DNA of 13,054 nt from Granulosicoccus sp964594905 (GTDB lineage: Bacteria; Pseudomonadota; Gammaproteobacteria; Granulosicoccales; Granulosicoccaceae), in the NCBI GenBank assembly GCA_964594905.1, contig CAZQOI010000077.1, positions 1 through 13,054 on the forward strand, in the 5' to 3' direction. Shown in pieces: positions 1 to 5,958 of the stretch; the first letter of the stretch is position 1, and each line of letters begins with the position of its first letter. Below the pieces are notes generated by a model. The model worked only from the letters and a program-made list of their open reading frames with translations, ran no database searches and had not been told where the DNA came from. A program made the translations under genes and the position numbers.

Positions 1-56
1 GTCGTTGTACCGGTCGTTGTACCAGTAGTCGTGCCGGTTGTTGTACCGGTTGTCGG
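1..56 (-). repeat. 12-nt tandem repeat encoding Thr/Gly linker
   Basis: On the plus strand, units of the type gttgttgtaccg repeat about four and a half times, with third-base variation. On the coding strand they translate as Gly-Thr-Thr-Thr units directly after the last thrombospondin module. The array is cut by the window edge, so its length is unknown. Such a linker usually separates a stalk from a terminal domain or anchor. Confidence 0.8.
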
Positions 57-2273
57 TGGAACAATGGGGTCGCAAGCATCACCCATACCGTTCCCATCTG
101 TGTCTGTTTGGTCAGGGTTCGGGTCTGTCGGGCAGTTATCCAGCGCGTTTCGAACGCCATCGTTGTCGTCATCACTGTCATCAATAGGATCGCAGACGTC
201 ACCTATACCATCATCGTCAATATCCGCTTGCCCCGGATTTGGATCTGCTGGGCAATTGTCTACGGCTGTAAATATGCCATCCCCGTCAGCATCCCGATTA
301 TCCACCGGATCGCAGACGTTACCGATTCCGTCGTTATCACTATCGACTTGCCCTGCGTTGGGATTCACAGGACAGTTATCAATCACGTCAGGTACACCAT
401 CTCCATCAGCATCTCGATCATCAGTATTGTCGCAAGCATCACCGGCTCCGTCATCGTCGATATCCGCCTGATTCGCGTTCGCAATTGCGGGGCAGTTGTC
501 TAATGAGTCGATGACACCATCACCATCAGCGTCTCGGTTATCAACTGGATCGCATACGTTACCAATTCCATCGTTATCGCTGTCAGCTTGCCCTGCGTTG
601 GGATTAACAGGACAGTTATCGGTCACATCTGGTATGCCGTCTCCATCTGAGTCTCGATCATCAGCTACATCACAGACATCCCCTGCTCCGTCATTATCAA
701 CATCTGCCTGATCTGGGTTGGCCACAGTTGGGCAGTTGTCAAGGTTATCCAAAACACCGTCACCATCTGCATCGCGTCCATCCTGAGGATCACAAACATC
801 ACCAATAGAATCTCCGTCGACATCTGATTGGTTTGGGTTTGACATAGTCGGACAGTTGTCATTCACATCTGGAACTGAATCTCCATCAGTGTCTGTATCG
901 TTCATGATGTCACAGACGTCTCCTGTTCCATCGCCATCTGCATCTTCCTGGCCCGGATTTGCAACAGTTGCGCAGTTGTCGGTGGCATCTGGTATGCCAT
1001 CTCCATCGGCATCTCGATTATCCTGCGCATCGCAAACATCACCAACACCATCAAGATCACTATCGCGTTGATCAGCATTAGCGATTGCGGGGCAGTTGTC
1101 TTGAGCGTTTGCAACGCCATCGTTGTCGTCATCCAGAATTAACTGGCAAACAGAATTGCTGGTATCCGGCACACAGGCATTGTTTTCTTCAGGATCACGC
1201 TCAGCAGTAATTTGATCGTTGTCGGCGTCGACATTATTTGGCTCTGTGTAGTCTGGTCTTCCGTCGTTGTCAGCGTCAGCACCGATGGTTTCTATTCGAT
1301 CGAAAATACCGTCATTATCGCTGTCGAAGTCACAACCAGGATCAAACAAGGACACTTCACATGGATCGCGAGGTGGGTCATTGGAATCAAATGGGTTGGT
1401 TCCAGCCCCAACCTCACTCGCGTTGTTAAAGCCATCTCGGTCATCATCAAGCGCAACATCATATTCGTCGCCATTGATGACTATAGTTGTACCAGTGCCA
1501 ACGCTCTCTGTGCGATTAAGCGTTGCTATTCGTACCTGTTGCTCAGTATTTTCGAAAAATTCGACCGAAACAAAAGGTTCGCTATTTTCGTTAACCATCG
1601 CAGCACCACGCCAAACATCTCCCTCGCGGGTTAACAACACTTCCATACTATTGACTCTGGCGAGACTATCTACCGCTTCTCTTGTATCCACTGGCACATC
1701 ATTGAGCACAGATGGCAGATTAAACTGAAGCTGCAAAGGAACCTGGATAGGTGGCGTAGGAGGATCTGCTGCATCAAACGGATCAGAGCCATTTGACCGT
1801 TCTTCCAGATTCGACTGGGTATCATCATCAGAGTCCAGCGTACTACTATCAAATTCATTACTGAAAAAACGCACTTCAGCCGACACAGCATTGGAAGCGA
1901 TATCCAGGCTTTTGCTAGCTGTAGCTAAAGGCAGGACTCTTTGTTCGAGAATCTCTGACCACATCAGTGTCACGACTGTAGATGTATTGGGCGCCAAACT
2001 GGTTTGAAGTATGTATAAACCTGAACTGTCTCGGGGCACATCAAATACAGCATCGCCGATAGTAATTTGTAACACCAGGTTGGCTGGCACAATCGCGCGG
2101 GTCTGCAGCAAGAGGCTCGGTGGTGTCATCGCTAATTGCGTCTGACCCGCTAGATCTGATTTTACGGCGCCACTGGAGTCACCTCCTGTGATGTCACAGG
2201 ATCCAAGCACAGCTAGCAGGCAGACGAAACCGAAGGTACGCAAGAATTTCGCAAAAGCCATTTTCATTTTCAT
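1..2273 (-). CDS. Large thrombospondin type 3 repeat lipoprotein, C-terminus beyond window
   Basis: The frame is open from about 2279 to the left edge, giving about 757 visible residues. ATGs occur at 2279, 2273, 2267 and 2261. I chose 2273 because AGGA (2282-2279) lies 5 nt upstream of it. The N-terminus is a lipoprotein signal: basic start, hydrophobic core and lipobox LGSC with Cys26, followed by Asp27. Next come two beta-type modules (about residues 27-173 and 174-301), each ending in an acidic DxD stretch and a PFD-x2-DPP motif. A Cys- and Asp-rich bridge leads to nine 40-residue thrombospondin type 3 modules (about residues 372-731), each with DxDGDG-like calcium loops, DNC(P) and a VCD or ACD cysteine. 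A Thr/Gly linker (about 740-757) runs off the edge, so another domain or anchor should follow. The family binds calcium and usually forms rigid extracellular stalks. That it acts at the cell surface is inference. It is the last visible gene of a three-gene run and starts at the stop of its neighbour. Confidence 0.85.
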   Translation of the reverse strand, partial: MKMKMAFAKFLRTFGFVCLLAVLGSCDITGGDSSGAVKSDLAGQTQLAMTPPSLLLQTRAIVPANLVLQITIGDAVFDVPRDSSGLYILQTSLAPNTSTVVTLMWSEILEQRVLPLATASKSLDIASNAVSAEVRFFSNEFDSSTLDSDDDTQSNLEERSNGSDPFDAADPPTPPIQVPLQLQFNLPSVLNDVPVDTREAVDSLARVNSMEVLLTREGDVWRGAAMVNENSEPFVSVEFFENTEQQVRIATLNRTESVGTGTTIVINGDEYDVALDDDRDGFNNASEVGAGTNPFDSNDPPRDPCEVSLFDPGCDFDSDNDGIFDRIETIGADADNDGRPDYTEPNNVDADNDQITAERDPEENNACVPDTSNSVCQLILDDDNDGVANAQDNCPAIANADQRDSDLDGVGDVCDAQDNRDADGDGIPDATDNCATVANPGQEDADGDGTGDVCDIMNDTDTDGDSVPDVNDNCPTMSNPNQSDVDGDSIGDVCDPQDGRDADGDGVLDNLDNCPTVANPDQADVDNDGAGDVCDVADDRDSDGDGIPDVTDNCPVNPNAGQADSDNDGIGNVCDPVDNRDADGDGVIDSLDNCPAIANANQADIDDDGAGDACDNTDDRDADGDGVPDVIDNCPVNPNAGQVDSDNDGIGNVCDPVDNRDADGDGIFTAVDNCPADPNPGQADIDDDGIGDVCDPIDDSDDDNDGVRNALDNCPTDPNPDQTDTDGNGMGDACDPIVPPTTGTTTGTTTGTTTGTT
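69..1160 (-). repeat. Nine thrombospondin type 3 modules, 120-nt period
   Basis: The codons for the Asp-Asn-Cys core recur near 133, 253, 372, 492, 612, 732, 852, 972 and 1092, a 120-nt spacing (40 residues) with no net indel. Each unit encodes a DxDGDG-type calcium loop, DNC(P), a short PN/AN-x-Q stretch, a second DxDxDG-type loop and a second Cys (VCD or ACD). A secondary 240-nt similarity is visible: 301-420 matches 541-660 more closely than either matches its direct neighbour. Confidence 0.9.
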
Positions 2274-2280
2274 CGTCATC

Positions 2281-2886
2281 CTATTGTGCGACGAGTGGGT
2301 CTGTAATTACGGTCACTGGAACATCGCCACCGCCTCCACCACTAGAACCACCGCCGGCCGCAGCTGCGAGCGCTCCAACAATGACAACACCCAAGACACC
2401 GAAAATGATCTTAGTGCGAGTCGATATCGGCGCACTACTTGGTGCCTCAGTGCTGGTGGCAACAAGATTGGCCGGCACCAGTTCGCGCTCTATTGGATCA
2501 AAAGAGAATCCTTCCAATGTCCTATTACCTGAAACGTCTCGCGTTTCAAGGTAGTACTGCATGAGCACAGCGCCGCTAGATGGCTCTATCGAAACAGTAT
2601 AAATATCCGTACTGGCGATGCGATTCATGGGTACCGATAAATAACTATCGTCATCGTTAAATCGGTAATGGAGAACCGCAGAGGCAATGCCAGCATTGTC
2701 GGTGATCGTTGCGGAAACCACCTGGGTATCGTCGCGTACACCTTCGGCGAGCCGATCGAATATGATTTGCGGAGGCTCGGAATCCGCAGATTGCGCCAAC
2801 GCAGGTAATGGCGCAATACCTGCCACTCCCAATATGATCTGACAAACGGCTAGCGCAATGGCTAATGGTCGTTTGAAATGTCGCAT
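2281..2886 (-). CDS. Secreted Ig/FN3-like protein with glycine-zipper membrane segment and Gly/Ser tail
   Basis: This 201-residue protein is not one I can name. Residues 1-31 form a Sec signal peptide (basic RHFKR, hydrophobic core, cleavage after PALA at Ala31). Residues about 37-135 look like a bacterial Ig/FN3-type beta sandwich, with alternating hydrophobic strands and a late RDVSGNR turn typical of such domains. Residues about 160-177 are a glycine-spaced hydrophobic segment preceded by Arg and Lys, then GGGSSGGGGG (178-187) and a short acidic tail. It starts 16 nt after the stop of the upstream coiled-coil gene with only a weak GAG ribosome site. Its TAG stop lies 2 nt before the first ATG of the thrombospondin-repeat gene, so all three are probably co-transcribed. 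It may be a membrane partner or assembly factor for its neighbours, by context only. Confidence 0.75.
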   Translation of the reverse strand: MRHFKRPLAIALAVCQIILGVAGIAPLPALAQSADSEPPQIIFDRLAEGVRDDTQVVSATITDNAGIASAVLHYRFNDDDSYLSVPMNRIASTDIYTVSIEPSSGAVLMQYYLETRDVSGNRTLEGFSFDPIERELVPANLVATSTEAPSSAPISTRTKIIFGVLGVVIVGALAAAAGGGSSGGGGGDVPVTVITDPLVAQ

Positions 2887-2902
2887 TTATGTGTTCTCGG
2901 TT

Positions 2903-5383
2903 TTACCATTCTATGACCGACCACTGGCCGCCTTTTCTCGAACTCGAAAGAGCGATAGACGACAACGAAGACGGTGGTTGCACCACACTACCATCGGTAC
3001 GCGTAATATTCAGTATTTTCAGCGTCCCACTTATTGTTGCACTGTTGTTAGAGGTTGATACATTGACAATCTGTGCATTGACAGATTGACTGTTTTCAAA
3101 AATTTGCAAAAACTGCTGTACTCGTGCGCCAGATTGCTTAGTCAAGGAAATCACTTCTGTAATATCCCGCGACTCAATAGCCGTTTCAAGGCTATTGAAA
3201 CGTCGGTACACTTGCTGCAGATCGCCATCAGTAATCGGCAAAGGATTTACAGACAAGGAGCTTGACGAGCGAGTCTCCAAGTTCTCAATCTCCGCCCTCG
3301 CCACTTGAGTCGATTGACGCGCAATTGCAGCTGTTGTTGCGGCAGTTTCGATTTGTCGTCTTTTCTGATCCGCGGCTATACGTTCAGCGCGTTGTCTCGC
3401 TGCGCGACGGGCGGCCGCTCGAGCAGCTTCGGCTTCCCTCGCTTGCCTCGCTTCAGTTTCTGCCTGTTGCTTTTCAGCAGCCAGCCTTTCGGCTTCGACT
3501 CGCGCCGTTTCCGCTGCTGCCAATTGTTGGGCTGTCTCGCGTTCAGCAGCTAGTCGTGCAGCTGCTTCTCTCTCTGCTTGTCGACGAGTAACCAAGTCAT
3601 CACTTAAAAGATCAACTTCGAGTTGTACTGCACTTTCACCTTTCAATTTCGCTGCCTCTTGAGCAAGTCTTTCAGACTCGCGACTCGCCTCCTCTGCCTG
3701 CAGCGTCTCTTCGCGGGCAAGTTGTTCGGCTGCCAGCCTGGCTGATTCGGTTTTCTCAGCTTGTTCAGCGGCTTGACGTTCCGCGTTCAGTTGCTCGACA
3801 AGAGCAAGGCGTTCAGCAGCCAATCTTTCAGCTGCTGCATTGGCAGCCTTGATAGCAGCGAGACGAGCAAGCCTGTCAGCATTTATCTGAGCCAATCGCT
3901 CAGCTTCTTCCGTTGCGGCCTGTTCCGCGGCAACCAGTTCAGCTTCAGCAACAGCCGCTTGCTCTGCGGCCAAGCGTTCGGCCTCTGCTGCCGCCTCTTG
4001 CTCTGCCGCCAAACGTTCAGCTTCTGCAGCCGCCTCTTGTTCTGCTGCCAGGCGTTCAGCCTCTGCTGCCGCTTCCTGTTCTGCCGCCAGCCGCTCAGCC
4101 TCTTTTGCCGCTTCCTGTTCTGCCGCCAGACGTTCAGCCTCTGCTGCCGCTTCCTGTTCTGCCGCCAGACGTTCAGCCTCTGCTGCCGCTTCCTGTTCTN
4201 NNNNNNNNNNNNNNNNNNNNNNNNNNNNNNNNNNNNNNNNNNNNNNNNNNNNNNNNNNNNNNNNNNNNNNNNNNNNNNNNNNNNNNNNNNNNNNNNNNNC
4301 TGCCGCCAGACGTTCAGCCTCTGCTGCCGCTTCCTGTTCTGCCGCCAGACGTTCGGCCTCTGCTGCCGCCTCCTGTTCAGCCGCCAAACGTTCAGCCTCT
4401 GCAATTTCTGCTTGTTCTGTTGCCAGACGATCAGACTCAAGTTTTGCAGCTTGTTCTGCAGAAGCCACGGAGGCAATTCGTTCTGATTCCTTAATGACGT
4501 CGTTAACACCAGATGTGTTGCCAAATCGCAACGCCTCTATGCGAGTTAACAACTCCAGAAACTCTGGTTCGCCATAACCATATAAGGCTCGATCCATCGA
4601 TCCGATTCTGTTAACCGCAACGTCGTAGTCCCCAGAATCGACAATACGTTCTAGTGAAGACAGTTCACTCACGAACCGATCGTAAAGCCCAGATCGATTT
4701 GAAGCTTCTGCTATTGCATCGATGTCATCCGTTGCTGTGACTTCCGGTGTATTGCTGACATCATCAGGTGTTACAGCTAAACCTGCGTCATCGACTTGTT
4801 CAGCTGTCAGCGTTGGTGTTGTTTCAACAGAATTATTTTCAGCATTCTGTGCAATCGTGGTCGCTGGCGGTGAAAGAATAAATGTGTGCGCAACGTAGCC
4901 AATACCACCTAACAACAATATGGATAAAGCTAGTAGACCGTATCGAACGATCGGCGACATATCGTCCATATCAGGGTCAATTTGATGAACCTTACGCATG
5001 TCTTCTTCAATTGAGACATCGTGAGCAACTGGCTTGGGTCGTGAATAAGGATCGTCGCTTTGCGCACGTTCTTTCTGTAATTCACTGACTCTCAAATCAA
5101 CTTCGTTGAGAAAATCAAAGTCAGCATCCGAATCGGTGACATTCGTAGATGATCGGTTGATGCCAATTGTTGCAGAGCCAGCACGTAGAGCACCCGACTC
5201 GGAAATCGGAACTGGCTTGCGGATCTCTGGCATCCTGATAATGTCGCGAGGATGTTTCGACTCAGCGACCGGCTTAGTGTTGGGTGTAACTTTCCCTTTA
5301 CCCACAGACTTCCCTTCTTCACCAAGAAAATCGAACATCGACGTTTCGTCTTGATCCTTTGGATCGAATTCAGGTTTTGACAT
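2903..5383 (-). CDS. TolA-like single-pass coiled-coil protein with NTF2-like C-terminal domain (contains assembly gap)
   Basis: About 826 residues counting the N run; true length is unknown. The start at 5383 is preferred over 5419 because GGTGA (5395-5391) lies 7 nt upstream. Residues 1-147 are polar and acidic without a signal peptide, so probably cytoplasmic. Residues about 148-170 are one membrane segment. After a low-complexity linker, a short helical region follows and then a very long Ala/Glu/Arg/Gln coiled coil (about 300-695) containing 13-residue repeats of EQEAAAEAERLAA. The last 110 or so residues (TDGDLQQVYRRF onward, ending GGQWSVIEW) look like an NTF2/SnoaL-type domain, a fold guess from pattern. 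The architecture resembles TolA, an inner-membrane protein that spans the periplasm with a helical rod, but the end domain is not TolA domain III as far as I can see. It heads the three-gene envelope cassette and may tie energy or position from the inner membrane to the two products downstream. Confidence 0.8.
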   Translation of the reverse strand: MSKPEFDPKDQDETSMFDFLGEEGKSVGKGKVTPNTKPVAESKHPRDIIRMPEIRKPVPISESGALRAGSATIGINRSSTNVTDSDADFDFLNEVDLRVSELQKERAQSDDPYSRPKPVAHDVSIEEDMRKVHQIDPDMDDMSPIVRYGLLALSILLLGGIGYVAHTFILSPPATTIAQNAENNSVETTPTLTAEQVDDAGLAVTPDDVSNTPEVTATDDIDAIAEASNRSGLYDRFVSELSSLERIVDSGDYDVAVNRIGSMDRALYGYGEPEFLELLTRIEALRFGNTSGVNDVIKESERIASVASAEQAAKLESDRLATEQAEIAEAERLAAEQEAAAEAERLAAEQEAAAEAERLAAXXXXXXXXXXXXXXXXXXXXXXXXXXXXXXXXXXEQEAAAEAERLAAEQEAAAEAERLAAEQEAAKEAERLAAEQEAAAEAERLAAEQEAAAEAERLAAEQEAAAEAERLAAEQAAVAEAELVAAEQAATEEAERLAQINADRLARLAAIKAANAAAERLAAERLALVEQLNAERQAAEQAEKTESARLAAEQLAREETLQAEEASRESERLAQEAAKLKGESAVQLEVDLLSDDLVTRRQAEREAAARLAAERETAQQLAAAETARVEAERLAAEKQQAETEARQAREAEAARAAARRAARQRAERIAADQKRRQIETAATTAAIARQSTQVARAEIENLETRSSSSLSVNPLPITDGDLQQVYRRFNSLETAIESRDITEVISLTKQSGARVQQFLQIFENSQSVNAQIVNVSTSNNSATISGTLKILNITRTDGSVVQPPSSLSSIALSSSRKGGQWSVIEW
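3887..4417 (-). repeat. 39-bp tandem repeats coding the coiled-coil heptads
   Basis: Eleven units of 39 bp (13 residues, consensus EQEAAAEAERLAA) are visible: three on the N-terminal side of the N run and eight on the C-terminal side. Central copies next to the gap are almost identical at DNA level, while the outer ones (EQAEIAEAERLAA, EQAAVAEAELVAA, EQAATEEAERLAQ) have drifted. This is the pattern left by repeated expansion and contraction in the middle of an array. Confidence 0.9.
4200..4299. other. Assembly gap: 100 N placeholder inside the 39-bp repeats
   Basis: Exactly 100 N lie between near-identical 39-bp units. By repeat phase the missing sequence should be 37 + 39k bases, and 100 does not fit that series. 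The run is therefore a placeholder of unknown length. The reading frame is kept across it because 100 and 37 + 39k leave the same remainder on division by 3. Confidence 0.95.
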
Positions 5384-5390
5384 AAGATTT

Positions 5391-5395
5391 TCACC
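5391..5395 (-). promoter_or_regulatory. Ribosome binding site fixing the start of the coiled-coil gene
   Basis: GGTGA on the coding strand, 7 nt before the ATG at 5383. The longer start at 5419 has no comparable site. Confidence 0.7.
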
Positions 5396-5442
5396 GACCC
5401 GATGAGCTGCATCCAGCAAGCACTTTACAAGTCGGGCAAGTC

Positions 5443-5473
5443 ATGATATCCGATCTGATTACCGGAATCGGAT
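5443..5473 (-). promoter_or_regulatory. Possible promoter and operator upstream of the three-gene envelope cassette
   Basis: The 155-bp gap 5384-5538 is the longest non-coding stretch in the window. It holds a perfect 7-bp inverted repeat, ATCCGAT (5473-5467) and ATCGGAT (5454-5448), spaced 12 nt, with inner symmetry around CCGG (5462-5465). Partly overlapping its downstream edge is TATCAT (5448-5443), a 5 of 6 match to a -10 hexamer. No good -35 hexamer is found 16-18 nt upstream. No T run follows, so it is not a standard terminator. An operator or activator site over a promoter is the most natural reading, but weakly supported. Confidence 0.3.
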
Positions 5474-5538
5474 CTAATCGCCCGCCCGTCCTGCGAATTA
5501 GTAGAGAAATTCACACTTTTGCTACATTTGCCTGATAG

Positions 5539-5958
5539 CTACTGCAAGTCAGGTAGAAGCACCGTCCAGAGTATTTCGCCTAATCCCGCATTGTTGTGGG
5601 CTGGCAACAACAATGTTGCACTTCGAGCACCGTCAGGTCCAGCTACCAGCCAGGCGCCTTCATGAACAACTGCCGTGATGTGCCTCCCTGATCCAACTGT
5701 TACGGGCGCATAACTCAACCTTGGATCAGCAAAACGGGATATCGCAAGTTCGACACCCGCTTCATCAAGCCAATAAATGGTAGCGTCACCAGATTGAGAC
5801 AAGACTTCATCGCGTACCGAAAAGTTGCGCGACGTTGAGTGCATTACCCGATGCACTCGTATTCCGTTTTCATCAAACCCAAACAGAACACGTATATCCG
5901 CATAGGAGTGCGTCACGGTCATCATCAGACCAGCAATGATGTAAAGGCAAGATTTCAT
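5539..5958 (-). CDS. Small secreted protein of unknown function, coupled to M64 peptidase
   Basis: This 139-residue protein is not recognised. The ATG at 5958 overlaps the peptidase stop (TAATG), which favours it over an in-frame ATG at 5985 and implies translational coupling. Starting there, residues 1 to about 20 form a clear signal peptide (Lys2, hydrophobic core, cleavage near HSYA). The mature part is short, rich in alternating hydrophobic and polar residues with several Gly-Asp turns, which suggests an all-beta domain of about 115 residues. It has no membrane segment, no cysteine and no obvious catalytic motif. Co-translation with a secreted metallopeptidase suggests a partner, inhibitor, or substrate-recognition subunit; that is inference from context alone. 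Confidence 0.7.
   Translation of the reverse strand: MKSCLYIIAGLMMTVTHSYADIRVLFGFDENGIRVHRVMHSTSRNFSVRDEVLSQSGDATIYWLDEAGVELAISRFADPRLSYAPVTVGSGRHITAVVHEGAWLVAGPDGARSATLLLPAHNNAGLGEILWTVLLPDLQ

Noticed and set aside
31..1132. Several open frames of 65-146 codons on both strands within the thrombospondin-repeat region
   Set aside because: They are repetitive Ser/Pro-rich or Met/Thr-rich shadows of the 120-nt repeats. The minus-strand frame that is continuous with the lipoprotein signal and has the DxDGDG and DNC motifs explains the DNA.
69..1160. Regular repeats that might suggest a CRISPR array
   Set aside because: The period is 120 nt without unique spacers, all units are coding in one frame, and the protein pattern is a known domain.
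1212..1728. Plus-strand frames of 140 and 153 codons
   Set aside because: They are antisense to the lipoprotein bridge region, with no domain and compositional shadowing.
3761..4524. Plus-strand Cys-rich (FCRQTFSL) and Leu/Pro-rich repeat frames, and a minus-strand Gln/Arg/Asn-rich (RLNVWRQ) frame
   Set aside because: They are off-frame readings of the 39-bp coiled-coil repeat and lack start sites or flanking sense.
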